Assembly: GCA_027605045.1 (NCBI GenBank)
Contig: JAQFWX010000083.1
Coordinates: forward strand, 89,233 to 153,232
Direction of reading: 5' to 3'
DNA from: Phallus indusiatus
Lineage: Eukaryota; Basidiomycota; Agaricomycetes; Phallales; Phallaceae
DNA: 64,000 nucleotides
Shown here: positions 38,401 to 50,675 of the stretch, one piece after another
Layout: every line of letters starts with the position of its first letter
How positions within the stretch are numbered: position 1 is the first letter of the stretch
Position numbers and translations under genes: made by a program
Notes under the pieces: generated by a model
The model's database searches: none
The model's input: only the letters and a program-made list of their open reading frames with translations
What the model was told of the DNA's origin: nothing

Positions 38401-39607
38401 ATGTCCACTTACACCTCAAAAACACACTCGCATGGTGCATCACCAGCTGCATTCTCAACATCTGCCTCGACATCCTTGTTTAGAAGATTAACATGGGAAG
38501 GCACAGTTCCTTTGGAAATACATATTGATCCAAAAGAGCTTCCAGCGAACTCAGATCGTGGGTTGGAAAGCTACTACATTCAAGCTCCTCGTGTCAGCTA
38601 TCTCCCACTGCTAATTCCCGAAATCAAACGGTTTTTAACGGACCTGGTCTTGGACGATGCTGGACATATGAGTATACGCGAATCAGACTGGTGGTTCGAA
38701 GGCGAGGATGGGCATCCCGTCAAATGGTCCGTCATTTGTGGTTTCATTTGCTTCTTGCTATCCAAATATTGAATGTTCTAAGGAAAGGCATTGGTCAATT
38801 GGCTTACTTTATGATTGCCATACTATCTCACTCGCGACCCAGACCAATCCACATGTGGTTCCCCTACGGATGACCCTACATCTTGCTTCACCACCGCTTG
38901 ATAAGTTGCTTCTTTCGCCAAGTCAGGAAGCTTGTAAACAAGCATTCATGGGTCAACTAAAAGAGGTAGATTTTTTGCGGTGGGGTAATACAAAAAGAGT
39001 TACTGGTCTCCGGAAAGCTGAACAAGATGGAATATGGGAGGGCATCAAAGATCGTGAGCTACCCACCAAGTTTCGTGCATGATCATCAGCTTCTTATATG
39101 ACAAATCAGATAACTTTGACAATTATTGGCGTGTAGCCTCTAAAATATGCCCGACATTGAACCTAACTTCTCAAAGCCTCTCACCAGCTTTAGCGGCCGC
39201 GTCTACGCTTCCTCGTTCACCGAACCAGGAGCAACAAGGACTTCCAGATAATGCTTACAGTGTACGGAACATTCCTGTTAGAATATATCTTCCAGACGGT
39301 CCAGTTATACAAGATCTGGTTACACCTTCAACAGAAGGTACTACATTTTTCCCATTCTCTTTGCATGCGAAGGTCATTTCGGGCTTACGGGTTTAATATC
39401 ACAGGCGACGCGCCAGCTACTCTTGGCAAGCTTTTAACAACCTCTTTGCCCTTATTGTTTCCAGAAAACGGGCAGCCATTGGCGTATGCTTTGGTTCAAG
39501 GCGTTGCATGTCCATTAGAGGCGGAAGTCGCGTGGCTAAGTACGTGTTTGGCCGGAGCCGACGGATGGCTTAACATTTGCGTGGGTCTAGGAGCGTCAAA
39601 GCATTGA
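38401..39607 (+). CDS. ATG5: Autophagy protein Atg5
   Basis: Atg5 is conjugated to Atg12 and, with Atg16, promotes Atg8 lipidation on the phagophore. The exons give TWEGTVPLEIHIDPKEL, YYIQAPRVSYLPLLIPEIK (human YYLLLPRVSYLTLV), WWFEGEDGHPVKW|HWSIGLLYD across an intron, then CKQAFMGQLKEVDFLRWG, in which the Lys of LKEVD matches the Atg12 acceptor Lys of human FMSCMKEAD. Then come NFDNYWRVA, RNIPVRIYLPDGP, DAPATLGKLL and a C-terminal QGVACPLEAEVAWLS (human HGIEPMLETPLQWLS). Introns at about 38727-38791, 39053-39110 and 39338-39405; the first has an unusual GTCCGT donor. About 350 residues. Convergent with reductase 2, whose stop lies 210 bases away. Confidence 0.93.
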
Positions 39608-39818
39608 TGTAGTAATTTGTTTGTTATTCACGGGTTCTCCTGAGGTCATTGTTCATCTTCATATATACAACTGATAGATACCCCTGTTTTCCTTTCTCGC
39701 TTATGTAGACGTCTGAACTAGGTCATCTTTCTTATGCTTTGCTTCTCAATAATAATGTACCATAATACTTTAATCAATTTACGTCTTGTACTTATATAAG
39801 GTCATTCAGCTATAGCGG

Positions 39819-42800
39819 TCAATCTAAGTGACCTCTACCTCTCCAATACCCAATCCATCCCACTATTTCCTCTTCAGTTATTGCAGGTAAATTCTCCTCG
39901 CTCAAAGCTTGCGCGACTCGTGTTGTTTCTTTAGTTGTATAAGCCGGAAGACCCATGACTTCGTTATATTGACTTGAGACCGAACTTTTTGGCGGAATCG
40001 CAATTTTATAAAAGTCCACCAAATGGAGAGCTCGCGTCTTGTGTAAATTGTCTTCCGTATTGGGTAGCTGCTCTAGTTGGTGTACCCAATCTGCAAAAGG
40101 AATGACAGGTAATTTCAGTTCTTTTGAAATGGATTTAACGAGTTGGTGCCATTCAATTGGTCTTGGATGGACAATATGTGCGAATGGAATTAGCGCATTC
40201 CGTAGCTCTATCACCGCCGAAGCTGCTTTATGAACCGGAATGAAAGATGCGACCTAAAATTGTGTTTTGAGTCAAAAGAAGGAATAGAAGAGTCAGCCCG
40301 ATATAAATATTACCCCGACATAATCCGGTAAACTTCCCATAATTTGGCCGGCGGTAATAATGCTTGGGAACCACTCGTGCACATTCCAATTACCGTTGAC
40401 CCCGCCTGAAAGTTGTCCGACTCGAATGACTACGGGTTTTAAAGGTGTTTCAGCTTTCGCGGCCGTCAGGATACGCTCAGAAACCCATTTAGATTCGCCA
40501 TATCCTGAAGACTGGAGTAGGCTGATGTCGGTGAAAGGTGCTTCCTCTATAGGCGGAATATTGGCCCAGGCTGTTTTTAGGCGTCAGATATTATGAAACA
40601 TGGTAATTAGTTGAGAAGGGCGTTAATACTTTTCACGATTCCTATGCTACTTGTGAATAGCAGTGGCGGAGGAGTTGAGTAAGGAGAGGAAAGTGCGAAA
40701 TTAATCAAATTGCGAACGCCGCGGATAGCAGGCTCGAAGGAGGCCAATGAAATGTTGAAGTTGACATTCCATGCTATAAGATACAAACGGTCAATGCGTC
40801 AAATGAAGAGTTGTAAAACTATCGTATACATACCATTATGAATGATCGTTGTAACCGAATCCCTCATCTACATTTTGTCCTGTTTGTCAAAACTATTCGC
40901 CGGGAAAGAAAAGCTTTTTGGGACGTACTTCATTATAAAGGTTTACGTCCAGGGCAAAACCAGAGTGAGATGTGTCACCTTCCGTGAAAACGATTTTAGG
41001 CGACTTCAACAATTCAACATCATTACCTCTATCTTCAAAACTGTCTATATGTCTTTCTAGTGATGATTTCTTGCCTGGTCTATTTAGGACGTAAATCTTC
41101 GAAACCGAGCTGATTTGGACCAACTGAGCTAATAGTTGTGATCCCAGTCCTCCAGTGCTACCCGTTAAAAGGACGACCTCCTCATTTCCGTACTCTTTCT
41201 TGGGCGTGTGCGTTGGCCAATTGGACGTGTATCGGCGGATGATATTCTCAAGCCGTTTCTTGCGTGTTTCCGGTGTCTCGGCATTGTGTTCATAAACTTC
41301 CGAGCGGGACGCCTGAGCCATTAAACGAGATAATGAATCAATGGTTGGAGATTGGTAAACGAAATTCGGAGGAAGATTGTGGATGTTAGGTAATGGGGCC
41401 ACCTGTCGTAGAGCATGAACAAGGGTGTTCCGAATGTATGTTTCTTGTAAGCTGTAATTTTTTTTTTTGAATTTGAGCTCGACTCAGATGAAACGACCGA
41501 GGAATGAAACATCACTAACCTGTCACAGCCAAACCCAAATATATCATCCGTATCCCCAATCTCCTTGTCCTTAATTCTCAAAATTGTACATATAATATTT
41601 CTCACGAATTCTTTACTTTCGTCCTCCGTCCATCCACCATCTTGATGAGAGCCAAGCGGGACGGGTATTTCAGCGTGAACCGAATTCTCGACATCCTTGT
41701 ATAGCTCTTCAATCTTGTCAGCATATGTTTTGAGAACAGTTCCCCTCTTCAGAGTCACTTTAGGAGTGTAGGTGAATGGTTCTGAGGCGGAAGCAATTAT
41801 AATCATCTGGAAATGTTGGATTGTCAGGGGAATGTGTTTTATTTTTGTATATTCTCAGGCAGCACACCTCCTTGAGTATACGAGAATGAGCAGGAGCATA
41901 AGTGTTTGCTTCCTCCACACTGGACCTAAACATATTGAAACTTGTTAGTATTTAATTCGGCTGAGAAAGACTTGTAACCAAACCGACCAAATGAGATTTC
42001 TAAATTCTACCAATCCGAGGTTTTCCGCTTCTTCAAAAGAAGTAGGCTGAACCAAGATACCATTAGATTGACGACCACGTCCAAACATAAGGACGTCTTT
42101 AATGTGTGGGTTTCGTTTTATGATAGCCTCTTTATAATACGAAACATCAACATCGGAATTGATCATAAGATTCATCGTCCTTTACCTAAGGGTCCGGGAT
42201 TCGTCTAGAAGATTAGAACTAACGTCAGTGGAAAATTCTGACAAGTTGTAAAAACTCGCCTTCTCTCCGGTGCTCAGCATGATTTGGTCGTCTGCACGTC
42301 CCACAACACGATAGAGCTTAGGGTTCTTCGGGTGTCTTTGTAGAAGGTCATTTGTGTCGAGGGCAGGTACCCCATCCACTTCAGTATCATATGTTGCAAG
42401 ATCATGTGATTTTGTTTTCTAAACAAAAGCGGAAGAAAAATTCACTTAGCAAAACTTGGAACGTTGGAGCATACCTTGAGGAGAACTTGAAAAACATCGT
42501 CTTCGTCCGTAGGTACAAGGACTACATCACTATCATCACGAAATGGGAACCATTCGTGTCCTTCTTCGATTACTTGTTCTAGATTTGTTCGTTAGTGTCC
42601 ATGATCATTTGCTCTTTCTTGACTGGAAATATACCGAGGGGGAAGTTCAGACTTCCAAACTCTGTAGCCCCGTATAGCATACGAAGGGGAACACCTTCAT
42701 TATACAATCGTGTTCCAATCTCAGAATTGATAGGGCCTCCACCCCATAACTAACCAAGGTAAGGAGAGAAGTTCAAAAATCAGGATTGTTACGTACTATT

Positions 42801-44111
42801 GCTTTGCGTGTCTTCAAAAGCTGGACGGCGTCTGGATCCCTCGACCATTCCTGAGAATAGATTTTGCCGTTAGATGTCACGGGTCTGGAACTGAGATGAA
42901 TGGGCACACCTCCAAGAAGCTTGGTATCGTCAACATATAACCAGCATCCGTGTCTCTTACTAATTTAAGGAAAGTTTCGGAAGATATTGGTCCAGGTGGT
43001 GCATATGGCGAATTGATCGCAAGCGTAAACCTATAACGCTACAAGACCCTTTATGTAAAAAAGGCGCCTTGTGTGAGCAAAAAAAGAACTTACGACACAT
43101 GTGGAAGTCATAAACGTGCCCATGGCGTCTAAAAGCGATGTTTTTATTTCGCAATGTAACTTGAGAAGATCAACTTACGGAATGGAGGTGGAGATATCGC
43201 AAATATTTGGCCTGCAAGCTGGTAGAGCGACTCGGAGTGCCCTGTCGGAGATAGTTTAGTAAAAGGTAGCGAATTAAATTAATTTCCTGACTCAAGATTA
43301 CTGCCCATTGAAGAAACATTTCATGTGTAAAGTAACGTATCTTTGGAAAGGACGTACTTCCTAAATTTACGATATATATCATGATGTCAATATGAATGAA
43401 ACAGTGCATACCCGATGAATGAAGTATGGCCATTGGTGTAGACTGTGGAACAAATGTGTCGTCATGGCTACTGGGAAGGTTTAAAGGTTCTACATGATAA
43501 AGATCATTAAAAGAGGGAAATTTTCTGAGATGTGTTTCGAAATCCGTGTTGAATGCAAGCGCTTCTTCAGCTAAATCAGTCATGGGTCCCGCCGTAGCCC
43601 ATACGTAACGGCAACGAGTCTCTTTCAGTAAATGAGCTATCGCGATTGCTGAATTTCTTGGAGAGATCAAGAATGGTATGAGCGGGCGACCGGATTTGGG
43701 ATGCGTAAGGTAAATATGTCCGAAAAAAAGCGCAGCAAATGATGGCCAGTCTTTCGTATAAGTAGTTGGTCAGTATTTTCGCAGCCGACGCCATTCCCAA
43801 TCGGACTACGTACCTGTATTAGCTAGAAAAGCAATAACGAGATGATCATCCTTGGGGTTTCCATTGAGATGCTCTGGTATCTCGGAACGTATTATATCAA
43901 TAGACCTATAGATTGCTTTGCCAAAGGTAGATCTAGATATGAACACCTTAAATGAAGGGTTATTTTGAGATATCAATTCGGAGGCCGTAATGTTTACCTT
44001 GGTGCTATTGGAATTAACATAACAAAAGTAGGGGTCATCTGGCATATGCACCCTATACCAGTCGTTTAACTGATCTATGGTGAGGGATTCAGGTGGTGTC
44101 TTTAATGCCAT
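39819..44111 (-). CDS. NRPS-like adenylate-forming reductase 2 (A-T-R)
   Basis: Same role and architecture as reductase 1 and clearly its paralogue. Starts MALKTPPESLTIDQ. The A domain has ILHSSG/STSFPK, WGGGPINSEIG, YGATEFG, GRADDQIMLSTGEK and NPHIKDVLMFGRG. The T domain reads GFGCDSLQET, with the Ser again split by an intron (about 41455-41515). The R domain has LLTGSTGGLGSQLL, GYGESKWVSE, RVGQLSGGVNGNWNV and a conserved C-terminus (HPRPIEWHQLVKS, IPFADWVHQLEQL), ending RGHLD at 39819-39821. Intron positions match reductase 1. The intron after STGEK (about 42190-42255) starts GCGAGT, a GC-AG intron where reductase 1 has GT-AG. All catalytic motifs are present. Reductase 3 lies just upstream on the same strand. 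Confidence 0.9.
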
Positions 44112-44869
44112 AGTTGTACGATGTCAGAAACCCCTTAGCGATGTGGTGGGTTCTTGGGGTAGAGAACCACAGAAGACATCATGATGATGTTTATAACCAG
44201 AAAGCTGTCGGACTCCGAACCGAAAATCGGGGCTACCTGCGAGAAAAAAGATCTCTCAAACTAAAACTGGTCATTGAAATGGCACCTGGGCGTGATTATC
44301 GCCCAATTACAGTAGATATCATCGCCCAAGCAACGGAGACTAAAACTCTTGCCAAAAGTTGTGTGCAGATTTAAAATGAGCAGAACTTGTAATATCTCGG
44401 GAAAACACACCGCACGCGTAATGATGATGAGGGTTCTGTAACTTTTGTGAGAGACGTCTCATTCGCGGACTGTTTATGTCTATCCAAGTGACGTGATTGG
44501 AATGACAAGAGGATCGGGACTATAATGAACGCAAGCCGAAAAAGGCCGAACTCAATTGAGTTTGAATTTCGAATAGCGTGTCAGTATCGGCTGGAAACAC
44601 CTTCACGTGAGCCGGTAAAATACACAGAAGTTGATGCGGCGTGATGTGAAACCAGATTGATTATTCCATATTTGTCTAATTTTGGCTCTATGCTCACAAG
44701 ACCCGTACAATTTAAAGCCAAGATTCATGATACAATGTACTTATGGTTCAGCTTCTTCCAGTTGTCTGCCAAATTTTGGAGTTTCTTTAAGGGATGGTGC
44801 AGCCTGAACGGTATTGGATGTTTCGAACCCTGCCCAGCTTATTGCTTCGAAATCATTAGAGCTGAGTTT
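44112..44869. promoter_or_regulatory. Region between reductase 2 and the reductase 3 remnant
   Basis: Presumed promoter of reductase 2. The frame at 44114-44374 has no family motif and runs antisense to the expected promoter. Nothing else supported. Confidence 0.35.
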
Positions 44870-45850
44870 CAGATTTTCTCATCGGGATTCGGGTCGTAAA
44901 ACTCAATGGAGATCTCCCCGGGCCATTATGCCAAATTTCACAGAGGTCTTCTAATTGCTTCAACCAATCGCTGTAAGGAATACTAAGAAGCCTCAGGTCC
45001 TCGGAGATGATGTTTATCAAGTCGTTGATATGCGCCGGTTTCGGACTCACCATTAACAAAAGGGCCAAAACTCCACTGGCAACAAAGCCGATGCGGCTGT
45101 TAGAAGAAGCAAGTAAATAGTAATAAGACACGAACTAGGAAATGAGATTTCAAATTTCAGCTTTCAGTCTGGCAGAACATGGGATTATCGTTACCCCATC
45201 GCAAGAAGGTAAACCCTTGTAACCCTTGATATATTGGCTTGCCCTAACCAAATTGTCAGGAAACCATTCATTCAATCACGTTCGTGCCAATCACCAGCTA
45301 CGCCCCATACTGTTTCTCCTATAATCACAGGTTCTAGAGCAATTTCATTGCCAGCAATCGTGAGAATGCGTTTAGATATCCGCTTAGATTCGGAGTAACC
45401 CATCGGACTTGTTTTTTCGACATTCACGAAAGGCGATTCCAGAATGGGTTGAAGATTGGTCCATGCCAGTTATAGTTAATTCGTAACCTTGTAATTTTTG
45501 AGATTATATGACATTGATGTTTCATGTTTTATATACTGCTTGTATATAGTTATTTGAAAGGCATGTGAAAAGGCGACGATAGGGCAAAATTAGCGAGAAG
45601 CCGAACTCCGGATAGCTACCACTTCAAGTTCGTACGATGCGAGGGAAATCTTGAAGTTGACTCCATGCTTTCCAATGCAATAAGTAGCATTGTAAATTTG
45701 GATCTACTATGGTCATGACGGATACTCGTAATATCTAAGCAGAGTGACCAAATTAAGCTTTCTAATCGTAATGTACCTGCCCCTTCATATAGTTGAGCAT
45801 CAACCATTAGATGGCGTATGTGCTTCAGAGCCGAAACCCAGTCTCCAGAT
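44870..45850 (-). pseudogene. Degenerate reductase-domain remnant of reductase 3
   Basis: Pieces of an R domain in the order expected for a minus-strand gene but in shifting frames with stops: MVDAQLYEGA near 45790, VNFKISLASYE (matching VNFNISLASFE of reductase 1) near 45660, a frame change then GVRLLANFALSSP, then MGYSESKRISKRILTIAGNE near 45370-45410 (keeping Tyr and Lys of YxxxK), a stop, and INIISEDLRLLSIPYSDWLKQ near 44950-45030. The NADPH-binding block (TGSTGGLGS) and the carrier domain are absent. It cannot encode an active reductase. Confidence 0.8.
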
Positions 45851-46382
45851 CACTGATTAAGATTTGAACTTAGGAATAGAACCAGAATAGAGGGAAAAAA
45901 TGATTCGCTCCAAGGTTCTGATACGCAGTGAGAAAAATAGAGGTTTGAACCAGGTTGTATTACAAGGAGAAATAGAAGTTTAAACACAAGACCGGGACCC
46001 AGAAGTTCGGTGTCAGCAGAATCATTGTTCAAAAATACTTTGCACCCAAGCCGGAGGTGTCCGATCTCTGGGAACAAAGGGTGACATGTCTCTCAGTCTG
46101 GTCCTCTCCTGTCCCTGCAAGAATTAATGCCTTTTTCCTAGCCGAAAACGCGTCCCCTCTATCTTACATTATAGTTTGGAACATACAGAACCAGGCTATA
46201 GAAAATAACAAGACACAAGATAATGCTGCATATATACAGGCAACTTAAGTAGTTACTAAAATAAAGATAACTATTTAGAGAGGCCGTGCTGAGCTATTTA
46301 ATTGAACGAAACTAGCTAAGAAAAACTTGTAAAGAATGAGAGAAAATAGAATCATTCATTCTTATCAAACTCTATGGAAACC
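45851..46382. other. Unrelated sequence replacing the T domain and the R-domain start of reductase 3
   Basis: Where reductases 1 and 2 have the carrier domain and NADPH-binding loop, this 530-bp stretch shows no similarity to them by eye and no coding frame I recognise. It looks like an insertion, or a deletion with filler. I found no clear inverted termini or target duplication. Confidence 0.45.
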
Positions 46383-48826
46383 TCACACCGAGCTGGCAGA
46401 TTCTGTGTATAACGCTTCTATTTCTTCTTTATAGAGGTCAATCAGAACTCCTTTCCTAGGCGTTTCCTTCGATGTATACAGGAACGGTTTGGAAGGTTTT
46501 GCAATCAATATCATCTATGAATGAAGAAATAAACGAATGATTACAACGAATGACATGAGCCGGAGCTACCTCTTTTGAGATTCTCGAGTGCGTAGGGGCA
46601 TAGGCGTTGGCATCTTCGATACTCGGCCTATGTGGGATGGAAATGGTCAGCTTAATTGAAAAAAGTGGATCTAGGAATTACCAAATTATGTCTATAAAGG
46701 CCGAGATTCCCAGTTGTTCCGCTTCTTCAAACGATTTGGGCTGAATGAGAACACCGTTTGATGCTCGTCCGCGTCCAAAGTAAAGAACATCATAAACACG
46801 AGGATTTTGTTTTATAATTCTTTCTGAATATAAAATTAGTTCATAGAATTATGTCAAAGTTGGAAACCCATTTACCTAATGGACCTGGATTAGTCTTTTT
46901 CAAGATTAGATTGTCAGCTTTAGACCTGACACGTCAGGAAACCCTACCTTTTGGCCGTTGCTGAGCATAATTAGATCATCGGACCGTCCCACAAACCGAT
47001 AAACCTCGCGGTTAGTTGGATGTCTCAAAATAATATCATTCGTATTCCATGCCGGAACGCCATCAACATCTGTGTTGTAGACGTTCAAATGATGCACATC
47101 ATTCTCCTTAGGGAGATGTTAGTTGAAATTCAAAGATAAGGGTTAAGGTATATTACGAACCACTACAATAACTTGGAATACATCCTTTTCATCCATAGGA
47201 ACAAGGTGAATATGGGCATGCGGACCGAAGGAAAACCATTCATAGCCTTCTTTAATAGGCTCGGCTATATTAAAAGACTTTCAGCATATGATGAGGAGAA
47301 ATTGAGCATAGGACGACATACATATAGTTTTGTGTATAATACCCGTTTCCGTAGTACCGTACATCAAGTACAAAGGTACGCCTCGATCGAAGAGACGTTT
47401 GCCAGCATCACTGCTTATTGGACCGCCACCCCAAATCTAGTTTGTCAATGTGAGGTGAACTTGAATAGGGCGCTTATTACTACTTACTACTCCCTTCATA
47501 GATTGTAAATACGCAACGGCCTCGGGATTATCGCACCAATCCTGTTCACATATGTTGCGTTCAGTATTTTTGGTTCATAGGTAGTGCTAAGGACGTGATG
47601 GAACGAACCTCTATAAATTTAGGGATCGTTATCATGTATTTTGCTCCTGTTACCATAGCCAGCTTTAAAAACTCGTCGGATGAAATTGGACCAGGGGAAG
47701 CATGAGGTGAATTGAGAGCTATGCTCAGTCTGGAACCCTTTTTCACCGTTGACGAGCGTTATTATTTGAGAAGATTATTCACTTACAACCAGATAAAATG
47801 TAGAAAGCAGACCCATTCCCTCTATAGATATGTAGTTGCGTTTAACATGTTGATCTACGTAGGGAAAACTCTTACGATATGTGGGAGGAGAAACAGCTAT
47901 GACTTCTCCTTGTAAGCTAACTTCACGACGCTCTTTGATAAGAACAGAGCCTGAGCATCCAGATTGAAAATAAAATAGGAATACTTAGATCGTACCGTTG
48001 TCGATCGCCCATTCTTTTGCGATAATATGTCGCAGAACTCGTGGTTTAGGAAAGGCGGTGGAGCCTAATGATAGAAATCGGAAATCAAACGAGTTCGAAT
48101 TTGGAAAGTTTGGTCGGCTTACCGGATGAATGTAATATCACTAAAGGCGTATCGGCTAGGACCGGCCTAGTATCGTATTGGGTGACAACCTTTGCCTCTT
48201 CTTGCGGGTAATAGAAATCGTTGAATGAAGGCATGGAGAGGATTCGCGCCTTAAGTTCTGAGTTCGTCTCCAAGGCCTCCTTTGCCATGTTTCTCATTGG
48301 ACCTTCAGATACCCATATGGCTTCTGTTTGAGTATTCTTGATAAGATCAGCTATACCAAGTGGCGAGTTCCGTGTGGAAATGAGGAAGGGCACGACGGGT
48401 CTTCCAAATTCTGGATGAGTCAGACGGAAGTGGGCGTATATAAAAGCAACGTAGGTTGTGCTATCTGTGTATATTTTCAACGCAATTTCATGGACCTGGT
48501 TCTGGATACGTTTACCTGTATCTGCTAGGATACCAAGAGTCATAGGCTTGTCGTCAGGTTTTCCTTCCTGTAACTCGGGGAGTTCACGATTGATGATTTC
48601 CGAACCCTTGAGTATTGCTTTCCATAAGGCTTCCCATGTAATTGTTTTCTTGAGCGAGATCTTCAGAGTCAGAATATACACAACACTTCAATAAGCAAGA
48701 GTTTACTTTGGAATAATTCTCGTCAAGATATAAAATCGCTGGGTCGTTGGGAAAATTGGCGCGACACCAATCATACATTTGATCAATAGAGAGATCTAAA
48801 CCTGTGGGCTTTGATAGCGATACCAT
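46383..48826 (-). pseudogene. Reductase 3, truncated to its adenylation domain
   Basis: Starts MVSLSKPTGLDLSIDQMYDW, homologous to reductases 1 and 2. Exons keep VAFIYAHFRLTHPEFGRPV, VILHSSG/STAFPK, WGGGPISSDAGKRL, YGTTETG and GRSDDLIMLSNGQK, then NPRVYDVLYFGRG. The last conserved piece is KETPRKGVLIDLYKEEIEALY, then TGA at 46383-46385, exactly at the A/T boundary. The adenylation domain itself looks intact, so a stand-alone adenylating protein could still be made, but without carrier and reductase domains the original function is lost. YGTTETG differs from the YGATEF of its paralogues, so the ancestral substrate may have differed. Confidence 0.8.
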
Positions 48827-49247
48827 TCTTCAAAGGACTTCACTAGTAGAATCAAAAGAGATAATTCGATGTCATAGCTCGGGGTGCCTCCACCGATCGC
48901 AGTCTCCCGGCCAGCGGTGACCGCGTGTAAATTCAGTTCATGAGATCTTAAATTTTGTTGCTAGGTTCCAACACTCAATAAACCTCTTTACAGGAGCTCA
49001 TATATCTCACAGATATCGAAGGATTTAAGGAATCAACTTAATCAAGTCACGAAAATTAAAGAAAGCTTTCAGAGATGTCAACTGAGTTTTAAAACCATGA
49101 CTTTCCGGCTGCAATCGGCATGTTGTATCTTCGGTAACGCCTTCGGCGAAGTTTATTTTTGGGTTCCTCAAACCAAACATCGCTTCGTTTGTAATATTTA
49201 CATACCATAACACCAAAAATACCCTGATACAAAACTGGGAAATAAAG
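48827..49247. other. Intergenic region between reductase 3 and the GDSL esterase
   Basis: Contains the likely reductase 3 promoter and the esterase 3' end. No additional gene visible. Confidence 0.4.
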
Positions 49248-50675
49248 CTAGTGGAATAGTAAAACATCCGAAATGGTTCGAGCCATAGCTTTATGTACGG
49301 CAGGAACTGTAAAAAGAAGAATGTGATGACGTCAGTGAAAAGACACGGAAAAGAATGCCCACCTGGATGAAGAGTATTGAACTGGCGATGGTGTAATCAG
49401 TAAGTAAATTGGCGCGTAGGCGAAGCTATTAATACTAACCCAGAGTTCCGAAGAGTTTTGAAGACCAATCAGCTGTGGATGAGCATCGAGTTCGCGGAAC
49501 AATGATTCCATATCGGCGAAGTGGGTCGTTACGTCTGGATGCGCACGCTAGAACAAAAGGAGAGATGTAAAAATCGATGTTCCACAGAAGCGTTGTTCCC
49601 TTCTGGAGGCGTACCTTCAAATTCGCAGCGACGTTTTGGACATTTTTGTTCCATAACTCTAGGGATGTCTTTGCCAAAGCCGGATTATTAGGGCCTTGTT
49701 CAATCACGAATGGCGTCAGATCAATAGCTGGGACGCCAACAAATACTAGAAAAGATCGTTAAAAGAACGTATACACGGAATGCGTAAGGACGTACGGAAA
49801 TTCCTTGCCCCGACTTCGAATAGCTGATCCACGAGGGTAGTATACAATGTGAAAAAGGGTTCTTGGGCGGCCGTCTGATTGGGATTTCCTATATATACTA
49901 TACATCGAGATGTATCTGAAAAAACCAGCTTTGCGTACCATCAATATTTAGAACCTAAAAAAACGGAGTTATACTAGTGCACACTGTAAAAGGCTTGAAC
50001 ATACATCGTTTATACCGTCGCTGAACTCGGATTAATCGTCAGCAAGTTAAGAATGGGGTGAAAGATCTCACAATATAGCAAATAAAGAGTTCTCAGAAGT
50101 CCAAGGAACTGAAGCGGGTTTTTGTCCTAAACCCGGTATGAATTCTTGCTGAATCTGGTTCTTGACGGAAACAACAGTAGGTGAAAATGGTGTAGCAAGG
50201 GAAGAATCTAAAGTGGCTCCCGAGAAGGCGAAGTTGTAGGAAAAAGCCTCGTGACGTTGAAAGTGTCGATTAAAAAACCAACCTGCCGTGGTTGTATTAT
50301 GTATTTTATTGATGATACACTAGAACAGACACGATTTACGAACCCAATTTTCTCCACCAGAGCTAGTAACGCCCGGAAAGACTGGATTTCCTAAAGGATC
50401 GGATAACGATGGTCCAGCTAAAGTCCCATTGGGGTTGAATCCAGTATCAGTATCTAACAAAAGGGTCAAATTTCATAAGACGATGTCAGCACGAAGCGGG
50501 CAAGTGTCAGCTCACACGAGTCACCAAAACTGAAAAGGTGTTTTATCTCTGAAAGACGAAATTCTAGAGTGATGGGTGTTTATCAGTGAACGCTAGACAA
50601 TATTAGGCACTGCTAACCTTTACTCGACACAACGGACGCGAAGATAGACAGCAAGGCGAATGACCTGAACAGCAT
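49248..50675 (-). CDS. Secreted GDSL esterase (CE16-like)
   Basis: A serine esterase of the SGNH/GDSL superfamily, probably secreted and acting on acetylated carbohydrates or lipids. The first exon, MLFRSFALLSIFASVVSSK, is a signal peptide. After an intron comes HLFSFGDSYTDTGFNPNG (block I; the intron falls inside the Ser-Tyr junction), then SGGENWV, FAFSGATLDSSL (block II), FDGIND (block III, usually WxGIND), QLFEVGARNF, VGVPAIDLTP and a final HPVPAVHKAMARTISD, holding the catalytic His before stop 49248-49250. At least eight introns. Order and spacing fit fungal CE16 acetylesterases. Oddity: the residue before GIND is Asp, and the usual Trp is Phe. Function inferred only from family. Confidence 0.82.

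Noticed and set aside
45940..45965. A tRNA-like GGTTTGAACC box
   Set aside because: No acceptor stem or A-box at the required distance on either strand.
16134..50675. A classical biosynthetic gene cluster
   Set aside because: The reductases are separated by CCT3, ATG5 and other housekeeping genes, and no P450, methyltransferase or dedicated exporter accompanies them.
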